From positions 310,001 through 374,000 of the forward strand of contig JADJVS010000016.1 in the NCBI GenBank assembly GCA_016710465.1: a stretch of 64,000 nucleotides of DNA. Direction: 5' to 3'. Made by a program: the position numbers and the translations under genes. This document shows positions 53,393 to 62,763 of the stretch, one piece after another. The notes under the pieces were generated by a model. It was not told the DNA's origin. It saw only the letters and a list, made by a program, of their open reading frames with translations, and did not search any database. The DNA is from Sulfuritalea sp. (GTDB lineage Bacteria; Pseudomonadota; Gammaproteobacteria; Burkholderiales; Rhodocyclaceae). Position 1 is the stretch's first letter; each line of letters begins with the position of its first letter.

Positions 53393-53512
53393 GGTCGCTT
53401 GGGGAACGGCATGAAAGCCATTTTCAATCGGATCCGGGCGGCAATTGATGTTTGCGTCGTTGCCTCTGAACAGGGCGGTCCCGCGCCGGACGCCGGATAC
53501 CTGAAAGGAAGA

Positions 53513-53528
53513 TCCGGTTTCAACCGGA
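53513..53528. other. Inverted repeat between flagellin 5 and flaG
   Basis: TCCGGTT-TC-AACCGGA has 7-bp arms and no T tract. It could be a weak terminator or an operator; no better reading was found for this 194-bp gap. Confidence 0.3.
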
Positions 53529-53586
53529 CCCAGTCATCATTTAAAGAAGCGGGTAGCACAAAGTATCGGACCAAAGGGGATACATC

Positions 53587-53991
53587 ATGAACGTCCCACA
53601 AGTTAATTCCACAAGCATTGATGCGCAAGTCAGGACCAGGCCCAGACAGCCGGCCGTTCAGGCAGGTGTAACCGGATCTTCGCCAGCCACTGAGTCGCCA
53701 AGGTCGGCGCCGGCAACCGACGCTGTAAAGCCGCAGTCGGCCGATGCGGCAAACGGCAATTCAACCGTCGAACAAGTCAAGGCGGCGGTCAAGGAACTGA
53801 ATCGCGCAATGCAGCATTCGAATCGTGCTCTTGAGTTCAGTGTCGACGACGACACCGACCGCGTGGTGGTGCGCTTGAAAGACGGCGCCACCGGTGAAAC
53901 CATTCGCCAGATTCCCTCGGAAGAGACGTTGGCGATTGCGAGGTACATTGCCGACGTTCAGCAGGGCCTGCTTCTCAGTCAGAAAGCCTGA
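53587..53991 (+). CDS. flaG: FlaG family flagellar protein
   Basis: A 134-residue protein. The conserved C-terminal FlaG domain is clear: LEFSVDDDTDRVVVRLKDGA, then GETIRQIPSEETLAIARYIA. The first 60 residues are low-complexity. FlaG proteins affect filament length in some genera. The gene follows the flagellins and has AAAGGGG upstream. No strong sigma28 site of its own was found. Confidence 0.92.
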   Translation: MNVPQVNSTSIDAQVRTRPRQPAVQAGVTGSSPATESPRSAPATDAVKPQSADAANGNSTVEQVKAAVKELNRAMQHSNRALEFSVDDDTDRVVVRLKDGATGETIRQIPSEETLAIARYIADVQQGLLLSQKA

Positions 53992-54014
53992 CCCGTAGCC
54001 GGCATGGAGCAAAA

Positions 54015-54042
54015 GGGAGAACCGTACGGCAAACGGGCTCCC
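54015..54042. terminator. Possible bidirectional terminator between flaG and the glycosyltransferase
   Basis: GGGAG-AA-CCGT pairs with ACGG-G-CTCCC around a short loop, in the 61-bp gap between convergent genes. The stem is interrupted and the T tract is poor. Confidence 0.3.
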
Positions 54043-54052
54043 TCCCTGTGGT

Positions 54053-57000
54053 TCACCGGGTAGAAGTCTGGCCCCCTCGCGTCCAGCCCACCATCAAGTC
54101 ATTCAGGAATCCGGCAAAGCTCTCGGAAAACTGGGTCTGGTCATAAATCCTGCCGCCGTTCGCAAGAATTGTCCTTGCAAGGCGGGCCCGCAATTCAGGC
54201 TTGGTTGCGATATCCACCGCCATCCGGACATAGGATTTCGTATCTCCGACTGTGCACTCCGGAACGCCCAGGAGTTCGTTGTAATAGGCGCCAACGCGCC
54301 CCCGCAGAAACTGGCCGGGCTTCGACACCTGAGGCGTTCCTGTCGCACCAATCACTATCACGGTCGATCCAATACCGAAGTGAAATGGATCGAGGAGCAC
54401 ATCCGCATGCACCACCGCGCCCACGAAATCCTTGTAGTCCCGCTGCCAGGGCAGGAACCGGATCCGCTGCCTGAGCTCCAAGGCAATCGTGGATTCAAAT
54501 CGATCCAGCAGCAAATCCTTCCAGCCGGACCGATTGTCGTCTTCGAAAAGCACGACGTATCCGTCCTCGTCGCGCTCCAGTATGGCGGCAATGGCCTCGT
54601 CAAAATCAGGATGCAGTTTCTGAAGCTTCATCGGACACATGTACAGGTGCCCGTTCATGGGAAGCCCGAAACTTTCCCGGGACTTCAGGGTCACGGGAAT
54701 GTCCGGTCGTCCAAAGCCGGCGAGCGGGCCTGGCAGGCGAACCAGTTTCTCGCTGTAGTGTTCATCCGCTTCCGCAAGCTCAAAAACTTCCGACGAAAGG
54801 AAATAGTCGATCGTCGATATTCCCGTGGTGACCGGATGACCCGGCAGTACGCACTGTGCCCGCGCCAGCCTGGCCAAGCCCAGAAAATAGCTCATCGGTT
54901 CCATGCCGATATCCAGATACACAAGCACATCGAGCTCCAGCTCGGCAATCCTTGCCTGGGCTTCGAGCAGGCGATCGGTGATTTTTAACGTTGTCCCACG
55001 GAAATCGGAGTAAATCGACTCATCGACCTTGCTCGTCGAAATCAGGAACACCTCCGCAAAATCCATACGAGACAAGTCGGCAATCATCCGACCGTAGCAT
55101 TTCGACACCGAGTGCGAATACAGATATCGCGAATGAAAGCCGACGCGCAGCTTGTTGCCGGGATTGAATCTCCCGTGTGAACAATGGGGGGCCACATACG
55201 ATAGCTTTGGACAGGTTTTCCTGTAAAACTCTGCGACCTTGATTTGAAGGTCCCTATCGTTCATGCCGTGATAGGCAAGATAGAAATTGGGTTCCGACAG
55301 AATTTCCTGTGGATCCTCAACCAGGGGTGGGCTGGCCAGCAGGGCATCCAATTTCTGTTCGAAAAGCGACCGCGATGACAGCATTTCGTCACGGGTACCC
55401 ATGATCGATGGCAACAGCATGCCTTCACGAATTCTGGCGGCTGGAATGCCAAGTTCCGCCGCACGACGGAAGCACGCAACAGCCTCCTCCATTCGGTCAA
55501 GGGACTTGAGGGAGACACCAAGACTCATGTGCGCGTGCCCAAGCTCCTGATTGGAGTCCAGGGCTTTTCGGATCAACGCCTCTGCCTCTTCATGCCGATT
55601 CAAAAGCTGCAACACGGCGCCGAGGTTATTGAGAACCGTGGCGTTTTGAGGCTGGATCGAGAGGGCGGCTCGGAAATGCCTTTCGGCGTCCATCAGGCGA
55701 TCGCATTTCTTGAAGCACAGCGCCAGATTATTCAGTCCCGCGAAGTTTCTGGGGTCACGATCCAGCACCCGAGACAAGAAGACAATTGCTTCATCGAAGC
55801 GTCGCTGCTCGACCAGCAGCAAACCCAAGTCATTCAGAACAGGCAGGCAATCAACGTCCAGCTCGAATGCCCGATGCAAGCTTGCCTCGGCAGCGGCAAG
55901 ATCACCCTGTGCATGCTGGACTTCCGCGAGTCCGCGATGATTCAGCGGATCCTTGGGGTTCAGTTCGATGGCACGGCGAATATCACGCTCCGCCTCCTCG
56001 GACCGTCCGCTAGCCTGCAAGGCGGAGGCGAGATCGCGGCGCGCACCTGCATCCTCGCCGCGCAATTCAAGCGCACGACGATAGACATGCTCGGATTCGT
56101 CGAAGCGCTTCAGTTCCACCAGGACCGAACCCAGGTTGGACAAAGCCTTCACATAGCCGGGATCGATCGCCAAGGCTGCCCGGTATCCCTCTTCCGCCTC
56201 CTTTAACTTCCCCATCGTCTGCAAGGTTGTGGCCAGGTTGAACAGTGCCTGCGGATATCGCGGATTCAACGCGAGCGCCTGCCTGCAACTCGACGCCGCT
56301 GCATCGAGTCGACCGGATTCGTAATATGCGATACCCAGGTTATTGTGGGCTTCGGCGTCCTTTGGTGCCAGCTCTAGAGCGCGCGCCAGCGCATCTATTG
56401 CTTCGTTGAATCGCGATGTCTGAACCAGCACCACCCCAAGCATTTTCCATCCGGACCAATGCGCCGGAAAATCCGCGCACAAGGTTCGCGCCTCACGCTC
56501 AGCGCCCGCCAGATCACCCATGTTGTAGCGGGACACCATCGTATTGAACTGTTTTCCGGAAGGCGCCTTGCCCGGCTTCGATCGTTTCGTCAGCGACAGC
56601 TTCGCCCGCTTGCGCCCCTGAGGCGTGGGCTCCACGGACGGCTCTACACGACCCACCAAGGCATCGACTTCGGCACCGTCAAGCCCTTGCTCGCGGGCCA
56701 TCGCCAGCACTTCGCGGGCCTCGGCAACACGCTTAGCCTGAATCAGGGCATCGACATAGGCGATCCACAGTTCGCGTCGCTGGGGTTCGGCCGCAAGTGC
56801 GGCCTCGAAATAGGGCAAACCCAGGGCTGGTACCTTCATCTGCACCGCAACCCGTCCCATCCGGTAACTGGCCTCGCCGTGACCGGGAAACCGCCCAAGG
56901 AGCCCACGGTATAGTTCGCCGGCCGGCTGCCAGTGGGCTGCCGCCTCAAGGTGCTCTCCCTGGAGCAGACTCTCCTCGATCGTCAGCTCCGCCTGCGCAA

Positions 57001-57064
57001 CAGCACCCGAGACAGCCATCGAGCCGGCGGTGTTCGCCGGGGACGCTTCCATACTCTGATTCAT
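54053..57064 (-). CDS. TPR protein with O-GlcNAc-transferase-like (GT41/SPINDLY) domain; probable flagellin glycosyltransferase
   Basis: About 1003 residues from the ATG at 57064, which has GGAGG upstream; the frame stays open to 57295 but without a ribosome site. After a short N-terminal part come many TPR repeats to about residue 640, e.g. AEAHNNLGIAYYESGRLDAA and PQALFNLATTLQTMGKLKEA. The C-terminal third resembles SPINDLY/OGT enzymes: LRVGFHSRYLYSHSVSKCYG, GHPVTTGISTIDYFLSSEVF and MCPMKLQKLHPDFDEAI. Such enzymes add sugars to Ser/Thr. Position beside five flagellin genes suggests flagellin as substrate; this is inference. Confidence 0.85.
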   Translation of the reverse strand: MNQSMEASPANTAGSMAVSGAVAQAELTIEESLLQGEHLEAAAHWQPAGELYRGLLGRFPGHGEASYRMGRVAVQMKVPALGLPYFEAALAAEPQRRELWIAYVDALIQAKRVAEAREVLAMAREQGLDGAEVDALVGRVEPSVEPTPQGRKRAKLSLTKRSKPGKAPSGKQFNTMVSRYNMGDLAGAEREARTLCADFPAHWSGWKMLGVVLVQTSRFNEAIDALARALELAPKDAEAHNNLGIAYYESGRLDAAASSCRQALALNPRYPQALFNLATTLQTMGKLKEAEEGYRAALAIDPGYVKALSNLGSVLVELKRFDESEHVYRRALELRGEDAGARRDLASALQASGRSEEAERDIRRAIELNPKDPLNHRGLAEVQHAQGDLAAAEASLHRAFELDVDCLPVLNDLGLLLVEQRRFDEAIVFLSRVLDRDPRNFAGLNNLALCFKKCDRLMDAERHFRAALSIQPQNATVLNNLGAVLQLLNRHEEAEALIRKALDSNQELGHAHMSLGVSLKSLDRMEEAVACFRRAAELGIPAARIREGMLLPSIMGTRDEMLSSRSLFEQKLDALLASPPLVEDPQEILSEPNFYLAYHGMNDRDLQIKVAEFYRKTCPKLSYVAPHCSHGRFNPGNKLRVGFHSRYLYSHSVSKCYGRMIADLSRMDFAEVFLISTSKVDESIYSDFRGTTLKITDRLLEAQARIAELELDVLVYLDIGMEPMSYFLGLARLARAQCVLPGHPVTTGISTIDYFLSSEVFELAEADEHYSEKLVRLPGPLAGFGRPDIPVTLKSRESFGLPMNGHLYMCPMKLQKLHPDFDEAIAAILERDEDGYVVLFEDDNRSGWKDLLLDRFESTIALELRQRIRFLPWQRDYKDFVGAVVHADVLLDPFHFGIGSTVIVIGATGTPQVSKPGQFLRGRVGAYYNELLGVPECTVGDTKSYVRMAVDIATKPELRARLARTILANGGRIYDQTQFSESFAGFLNDLMVGWTRGGQTSTR

Positions 57065-57191
57065 CTGCAAATCCTCCAATCCACCGCAACGTTCGCGTTC
57101 GGCAGGAATTGCCGGTGTACGGCAAGTTCCGCCGCGCTCTGCAGCGCCAGGACCTTGCCCGACCGCAAATCGCCAACCTGAGTCGGTACAA

Positions 57192-57207
57192 CGCACTTTG
57201 TGTGCCA
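57192..57207 (-). promoter_or_regulatory. Candidate sigma54 promoter of the glycosyltransferase gene
   Basis: The minus strand reads TGGCACACAAAGTGCG: a perfect -24 box and GC at ten bases, but GTGC at -12. It lies 128 bases before the start codon. Confidence 0.45.
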
Positions 57208-57229
57208 AAAATATTTCGTTCCACAGGCC

Positions 57230-57256
57230 TAAAGCCCAGCCTAAAGATTCCGTAAA
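57230..57256 (+). promoter_or_regulatory. Sigma28 promoter of the unknown gene at 57301
   Basis: TAAAGCCC-N11-TCCGTAAA has the TAAAG and CCG-TAA cores at exact spacing, 45 bases before the ATG. Confidence 0.7.
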
Positions 57257-57300
57257 TCGAAGACGAAGCAGGTGTAATTTTGACCAGGAGTTCAATCGCC

Positions 57301-58002
57301 ATGAAAATCAATGACATAGAAAATGTCGCACGGGATCTGGTGAGCAGGCAACTAAACCAGGAGCGGCCGCCCGAGATTCCGAGGGAAACCCAAGCCAAGG
57401 ACGCACAGGCCGCCATCAAGGTGGAAAACAAACCTCCGTCGCGGCCGGTACAGCCCCCTCCCAAACTGATCGCCCACGTCAGCCAAAGCCTGACCGGGTC
57501 TCAGCAATCGCCTGACGGCGCAACAGGCGTTCCCGGAATCGTCGCAGCGGAACAGACTGCGACGGCCAACGACCTGGAAAGAAGCCAATTCGACAAGCAG
57601 GCAGAAGCCCTACAGGCCTTTGCCCACGCCTTGATCCAGGCGGCCAACGAACCTCGCGCCAGTGCAGTAACCGGAGGGGAACAGGCCTCATCGTCGGCCG
57701 GTCGGAGCAGTGAACCGCCCGCCAATACGGATCGAACGAGTTCTATCTCCGCTTACGAAGGCCTGGTCAGCCGGCTGGAGAGCCTGGTACGGGAAATCGA
57801 AGGCAGTGCCGAGCCCGGAGGGACGAGTCCGGAGCTGGAACGGCTTCGCAACTCGTTCCGCGACGTCTCTCAGGCAAGAACCGAATCGGGTTCGGCAACG
57901 CCCGATCTGCAGACCTACATGAAAACGCTGGTCCGCAACCTGCAGAGCACGGGCGACCCGACGTTGGCGAGCACCGGTAACGTTATCAACACCGCAGCCT
58001 GA
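57301..58002 (+). CDS. Unknown protein under a sigma28 promoter
   Basis: About 233 residues from the ATG at 57301 (CAGGAG ten bases upstream; a TTG at 57280 is less likely). I do not recognise it. The first 100 residues are Pro/Gln/Lys-rich. The last 130 are helical with regular hydrophobic spacing: FDKQAEALQAFAHALIQAAN, AYEGLVSRLESLVREIEGSA, LERLRNSFRDVSQA and LQTYMKTLVRNLQSTGDPTL. There is no signal peptide or membrane segment. The FliA-type promoter and neighbours suggest a late flagellar gene, perhaps an exported or filament-related factor. Confidence 0.72.
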   Translation: MKINDIENVARDLVSRQLNQERPPEIPRETQAKDAQAAIKVENKPPSRPVQPPPKLIAHVSQSLTGSQQSPDGATGVPGIVAAEQTATANDLERSQFDKQAEALQAFAHALIQAANEPRASAVTGGEQASSSAGRSSEPPANTDRTSSISAYEGLVSRLESLVREIEGSAEPGGTSPELERLRNSFRDVSQARTESGSATPDLQTYMKTLVRNLQSTGDPTLASTGNVINTAA

Positions 58003-58065
58003 ACAGAAAAAGCTTGGCGGAAGCTGGTACATTCGTGGCCTCTTCGATACCGTAAGCCTGCCGAC

Positions 58066-58926
58066 GTGTTCAACGACCAACGCCTCGAGGATGTCGACGC
58101 CTGGCTGGCCATCTTTGGTCAGGCTGGCCTCCCGGTGCTGCGTCATTCAGTGGCGGAAATCGCCCGCCTGAAAGAGGATGAGGACAATGCCAATGGGCGA
58201 GTGCTGGCCGGCGTGATCCTGCACGATCCGCTGCTGACGATCCGCGTGCTGGCCTACATCGAGGAGAACCGCAGGAAACGCCAGACTACCGACATCACCA
58301 CCATCGACCGGGCGATCATGATGATAGGCATCGTCCCGTTCTTCAAGGCCTTCCATGGTCTGCCCGTGATCGAGGTGCATCTGCATGAGCATCCGCAGGC
58401 ACTTCTCGGCCTCCTGAAGGCAATCGGCAGGGCGCGGCGCGCGGCGCATTGGGCTCGCGACTGGGCAATCCTGCGCCGCGACATGGATGTCGATGAAATC
58501 ACGCTCGCCACACTGTTGCATGACATTGCGGAAATGATGATGTGGCTGTATGCGCCCAGGCTGGCGCTGCAGTTCAGTGCCATGCAGCGTGACCAGCCAA
58601 CCCGGCGCTCGGTTCATATCCAGGAAGAAATCTACGGTGTGCCGCTCTTCAAGTTAAAGCTGGCACTCGCCGAGGCCTGGCGCCTGCCAACCCTGGTGAT
58701 CCAGCTTCTGGATCATCGGCAGGCAGAGAATCCCAGGGTTCGCAACGTCAAGCTCGCCGTCGATCTGGCCCGCCACTCGGCAAACGGATGGACCGACCCC
58801 GCATTGCCCGATGACTTCAAGGCCATACGTGATCTGCTGCACGTCAACCAGGAAACCCTGGTACGCCACTTGAACGTTGGCGATGACGCGGAACTGATCC
58901 TCGCGCTGGACGCCCCTCCCCCATAG
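58066..58926 (+). CDS. HDOD domain protein
   Basis: A 286-residue soluble protein starting at GTG 58066. The HDOD domain is recognisable from VLAGVILHDPLLTIRVLAYI, the ITTIDRAIMMIGIVPFFKAF segment and DEITLATLLHDIAEMMMWLY. HDOD proteins are HD-related, usually lack phosphohydrolase activity, and act in signalling and motility control. It has no receiver or GGDEF domain attached. It is convergent with the SPOR gene. Confidence 0.82.
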   Translation: MFNDQRLEDVDAWLAIFGQAGLPVLRHSVAEIARLKEDEDNANGRVLAGVILHDPLLTIRVLAYIEENRRKRQTTDITTIDRAIMMIGIVPFFKAFHGLPVIEVHLHEHPQALLGLLKAIGRARRAAHWARDWAILRRDMDVDEITLATLLHDIAEMMMWLYAPRLALQFSAMQRDQPTRRSVHIQEEIYGVPLFKLKLALAEAWRLPTLVIQLLDHRQAENPRVRNVKLAVDLARHSANGWTDPALPDDFKAIRDLLHVNQETLVRHLNVGDDAELILALDAPPP

Positions 58927-58971
58927 TCGGCGATTGCGATACGCCGCGCACGCCATCAGCCTACCCGGCAT

Positions 58972-59666
58972 TCAGGGCGACTTACGCCCTTTCATGCCGA
59001 GCAAGACCGCTTCGGAAATTCCAATTTGGCGAAGCTTTTCTCGCGCCGCCTCCGCCTCGGCACGCGAGGCAAAGGGCCCGACATGCACCCGCGCCTCGAT
59101 GCTGGCGCGAATTCCTGCCTTCTCGAGTTTTGCGCGCAGCTCTTCGGCATTGGCAACGTCACTGAAGACGCCCAATTGCAGTGCAAACGGCCTTTCGGCA
59201 GTCTGCGCAAACGGTCGCGTTGGCTGTACCGGTCGCGTGCCCTGGGGTGTCGGCGCCGTCGCTGCCGGGGAGCGCGCCGCATCCTGTCGCGGCAATGGCA
59301 CCACCGGGTCCGGTGCGCGCATCAGGGCATGCTTGCCCGTTGCCGGCCTGGTTGGCGGCTTGTCGCCAGACTCGGCAAGCGGCACCGCGAAGCGCGGCGT
59401 CGCACTGCCCTCGGGCACCGGTGAAGTCGCGTCCGGACCCGTCGGTCCGGCATCCGCCCTGGTAGTCTCTGATTTGATCGTATCCACCGCCGGAGGGGGC
59501 TTGATGCCGGGGGCACGGCCAGCTTCTCAGGTGCTGGCTCGGGAGCGTTCACGCGGTCGAAGACAGCGAGACTCGCCAGCAATCCGGCGAGAACGACGAC
59601 GGCAAAGCCGATACGACCGATCAACTGACGTTTCAGTGCCGCGTGGTCCTCGGGCTGCGCTTCCAT
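58972..59666 (-). pseudogene. SPOR-domain membrane protein, interrupted by a frameshift
   Basis: Two overlapping frames make one protein. The 5' frame starts at 59666 with MEAQPEDHAALKRQLIGRIG, then a membrane helix (FAVVVLAGLLASLAVF). The 3' frame continues with IKPPPAVDTIKSETTRADAG, a Pro-rich linker and a SPOR domain at the end (ALQLGVFSDVANAEELRAKL, VHVGPFASRAEAEAAREKLR). SPOR domains bind denuded peptidoglycan at division sites. The frames join at a run of five G at 59509-59513; one extra G would restore the reading frame. This is either a real lesion or a sequencing error in the homopolymer. Confidence 0.75.
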
Positions 59667-59678
59667 GTTGCTCCGTGT

Positions 59679-60206
59679 TCAGTTTCCCGCTTCGCGCGGA
59701 CGATCGTCGAGTTCGCCATCGACCGTCGCCCCGAACTCGCCACGCGCCAACGCGGCGACCAGTTCCGCTTCGCCAATTGATATACCGCAGCGCGCGGCTA
59801 TTCCAGCGGGTAGTTCACCACGTTCCGCCAGGCTCATGGCTTCGGAATAGACAGGGGAAACATTGTGTGTTGCCTTGAGCTGACGGACTTCGTCATTCAG
59901 CCGCTGACAATCCGCGCGCAGTTGCACCATCTCGCGCTGCAGGCGCTGCAACTCCAGCCCCATCGCCGATTGCGCCAATTGCCGCGCAAAGCTCGTATCC
60001 TGAACTTCCTGTTCCGCCACGGCCGAGGAGGCGACCGCCATGGGTGAAAGCTCCGGCGTGCTCCACTGTCCGACCGGTGCGGCGGCTTTTCTCTTGCCAG
60101 AGTTCGGGTGGCGCAGCCGAATCACCAGCAGCAGCAGGTAAATCGCGACCAGGCCCGCCGACAGCAGCAGGTATTCGCGTACCCCCAGAAGCGACCAATC
60201 AGGCAC
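59679..60206 (-). CDS. DUF2802-like membrane protein
   Basis: About 175 residues from the GTG at 60206, which has GAGAGA upstream; a TTG at 60218 would add four. One N-terminal membrane helix (YLLLSAGLVAIYLLLLVIRL) is followed by a coiled coil (ELQRLQREMVQLRADCQRLN) and a C-terminal helical domain (EAMSLAERGELPAGIAARCG, ISIGEAELVAAL). This layout resembles DUF2802 proteins found near flagellar or che genes in Proteobacteria. Function unknown. It lies 12 bp upstream of the SPOR gene. Confidence 0.65.
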   Translation of the reverse strand: MPDWSLLGVREYLLLSAGLVAIYLLLLVIRLRHPNSGKRKAAAPVGQWSTPELSPMAVASSAVAEQEVQDTSFARQLAQSAMGLELQRLQREMVQLRADCQRLNDEVRQLKATHNVSPVYSEAMSLAERGELPAGIAARCGISIGEAELVAALARGEFGATVDGELDDRPREAGN

Positions 60207-60978
60207 GGGTTCTCTCAACCGCGACCCGGTGGGTAGTGGCGCGTGAAAATCGGAATCGAGAATTCGACATGAATACGCCTGGCTAGCGATGCCAACAATG
60301 GCCGGCCGATAATACCTCTTCAGGTCCGTCTGTTGTTTCGGTCATCCCCGCCACAGTCGAGAACCTCCGACGATCGCGCTACTCCCACTCGATTATTACA
60401 ACGGCCACGGAAGCCTTGCCGTTACTGGGTTTCATCAGAGAAACCCCTCTCAATACCGTCTTCAATACCGTCTCCAGAAGAACGCTTAGTATTCATGCGG
60501 GTTTCCGGGCGATGACCAAAATTCGATCTCGTACTGACTATTCAAGACTATTGCTTCTGAAACCGCTCTCAAGCGCCGAAATAGTAGCCGACAGCAGATC
60601 AAACGCACGTAAATACCGAAGAGATTTTCACCTCGCTGATACCGTCACGAATGCCAAAACGGATAGTGCAGTCCGTACGCTGCTCCAAGCCCGCCAATGA
60701 ATCCGCCACTGATAATACTGCAATGGCGACACGATTAATCCCGGGCGTTTCGGTGCAGGCAATATGGAAGCAACCTGCCTGCTGTCGCTCGATGATTCCG
60801 GAAAGCAGCCATCCAGACGACTGCTGTACCTCGGAACCTGCCGGAATGCCAATTCACACAACTCGGCCTGAACGGCCATATGCCCCGCGCGAATTGAGCG
60901 GCAGGTGTTGCGCAGGCTAGGCACCGCGAACGCGCCAGCCTCTCCTGACCCAATCAAGCGCCTCCAGTCGGTAGTCGG
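60207..60978. other. Gene-poor stretch at the edge of the flagellar cluster
   Basis: About 770 bp without a gene I can support. Base composition is visibly more AT-rich than the flagellar genes. It contains a 12-bp perfect tandem repeat (TCAATACCGTCT at 60450-60473). Short frames here have no ribosome sites or recognisable products. It likely marks the boundary between the flagellar cluster and acquired DNA. Confidence 0.55.
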
Positions 60979-62763
60979 CTACTTGAGCTCCGACGGCGCG
61001 GTTGGTGGGCAAACCGCTTCAAGAATCGACTGAAGCGCTAGGGCTGCCGATTGAAAGAGTTGCTTGCACTGCTCGACGCCGTCGGCGTCCGGATCGATGC
61101 GCGCCAACTTGACGGCGTCCGCGATGCCGCTTGATGCCGGATGCGCGTCGCCGAGACGAAGGTCGTAAACGCCGACGAGTGGCCCCATGATTTCCCGCGA
61201 CCTCACGGCACCAACTTTCGCGGCGAGATAGGCGTCCAACAGCTTCAACGAACCGAGACCAGGTTTGGTGCCGGGCGGCACGAGTGCACGCATCCGAGCC
61301 CCATCGATTGCGTCCGCCGTCGCCCTGGCGATGTCCTTGGCCAAGGACAACACGCCGGCGCGTCCAGTGAGGCCGCGAAAGCGATGCATAGTGTCCAGCA
61401 TGCCGTCCTTATCGGGATGGTCATGAAAGAGTGGCGAGCCGTGCAGCTTGACGAAGGCCGCGTCGAGGCGTTTCAGCATCTCCTGAAAGTAGTTCTCCGG
61501 AGCTTCCGTTGACGCCGGTTCGCACCTCATCTGCACGCTGAGCAGTTCCGCGCTGGCCGGCCCTGCCGGCACCACGTTGTGCCCCAACCAGACCTGCTGT
61601 TGCCACTGAGCCTTGTTTGCAATGTCTTCCGCGTAGACGTTGATCAAGCCGGCAGCATCAATACCGAAGTGCACTCCTTCGTTTGGCGAGCACTGCACGG
61701 ATCCTGTGTTTTCCGTGTACCAAGACAGTGCGCTGCCCCGATAGCTGAGTAGTGCCCCGACCACTTGGGGCCGGAAGTAGAGCCAGCGGCCGATGTCCTC
61801 GCGGTTGAGCTCCGTCGCGGACATCGTGGCGCCGGCCGCGTCAACGACAAAGCGCAGCACGTCTCTGGGCTTGTCGCCCCGTACCCGAATGCTGCGGTCA
61901 GCCTGCTCGATCCACGCCTCTCGCCAGAGCCCGCCCTCGACACGATACCCGACGCGCCCTCCAGGGCGCATAAAGGTCTTGGTCTCATAGTCAGTGTTCT
62001 CATCCGTTTCGGCACCAAAGACTTGTGCATCCTGTTCTGGGTCGACGTCAGTACGCCAGGCCTTGAACACCGCCATGCCGGCATCTGGCGGGCCTCCATC
62101 GTGACCGATTGCATGGGCGCCCAAGCTGAGTCGCTCGAAAGGCTCCTCGATTTCGGCACCGTTCTCGCCCCAGCTCAGGTGGTCGATGGCCTCGGCGATT
62201 TCCCACCGCTGATGAAACTGCACGACCCGCAGATCTAGGCCTCGAGCACACAGGTAGTCGCGGAGGAAATCCGATTTGATCTCGATGGCGACGACTTCGC
62301 CCGCAGCATTGCGACGCTGGCGTATGACCTCGATATAGCCTTCGTCGACCCTCAGCCAGGAATCGCCTTCCTGCAGCAGGCCCAACGCGATGACGAGATC
62401 AGGGTGAACTATCCACTGGCTCGGATGGTCCCGGCTGACGCGATGAACCAATACAAGCGAGAAACCGATGGCCTGTCCATCGTTGTGCCAGACTACATCC
62501 GCGGGCTTGTATGGGTGGTTCTTTGACGCGTATGACTTCGTGTTGATGAGCCCAAAATCGCTCCACCCCAGTTTTTCCGCAAGCTCGCGAAATTCCGGAT
62601 GGATGGCGACCGCGCCAACGCCATCGAACTCCTCAAGGCTACCCAGGGTTGAATAGTCGCCTTCGCGTGCCAGGGTTTCGCTGCGTCTAAGCGGGATCCA
62701 TACAGCGGTCTCCCACCGTCGACGACGAACATCCACCATTTCGAACCAAGCTTGCTCCTTCAA
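60979..62763 (-). CDS. Large protein of unknown function
   Basis: About 594 residues from a TTG at 62763 that has CAGGAG upstream; an ATG at 62742 and a GTG at 62811 are alternatives. I recognise no family. It has no signal peptide or membrane helix. Visible features are a Trp/His-rich middle (KPADVVWHNDGQAIGFSLVL, VQFHQRWEIAEAIDHLSWGE), a beta-rich centre, and a C-terminal helical part (RFRGLTGRAGVLSLAKDIAR). It stands alone, divergent from a PrtN-like gene. The setting, next to phage-type small genes, suggests accessory DNA such as a defence or island gene, but nothing in the sequence proves it. Confidence 0.75.
   Translation of the reverse strand: MKEQAWFEMVDVRRRRWETAVWIPLRRSETLAREGDYSTLGSLEEFDGVGAVAIHPEFRELAEKLGWSDFGLINTKSYASKNHPYKPADVVWHNDGQAIGFSLVLVHRVSRDHPSQWIVHPDLVIALGLLQEGDSWLRVDEGYIEVIRQRRNAAGEVVAIEIKSDFLRDYLCARGLDLRVVQFHQRWEIAEAIDHLSWGENGAEIEEPFERLSLGAHAIGHDGGPPDAGMAVFKAWRTDVDPEQDAQVFGAETDENTDYETKTFMRPGGRVGYRVEGGLWREAWIEQADRSIRVRGDKPRDVLRFVVDAAGATMSATELNREDIGRWLYFRPQVVGALLSYRGSALSWYTENTGSVQCSPNEGVHFGIDAAGLINVYAEDIANKAQWQQQVWLGHNVVPAGPASAELLSVQMRCEPASTEAPENYFQEMLKRLDAAFVKLHGSPLFHDHPDKDGMLDTMHRFRGLTGRAGVLSLAKDIARATADAIDGARMRALVPPGTKPGLGSLKLLDAYLAAKVGAVRSREIMGPLVGVYDLRLGDAHPASSGIADAVKLARIDPDADGVEQCKQLFQSAALALQSILEAVCPPTAPSELK

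Noticed and set aside
53540..53580. Sigma28 promoter of flaG (TAAAGAAG followed 11 bases later by AAGTATCG)
   Set aside because: The -35-like part is fair but the -10 does not match GCCGATAA at the required position.
60651..60920. Possible 89-residue gene in the gene-poor stretch
   Set aside because: No ribosome site, odd Cys/Pro-rich product and no recognisable similarity; could be a decayed remnant, but this cannot be supported.
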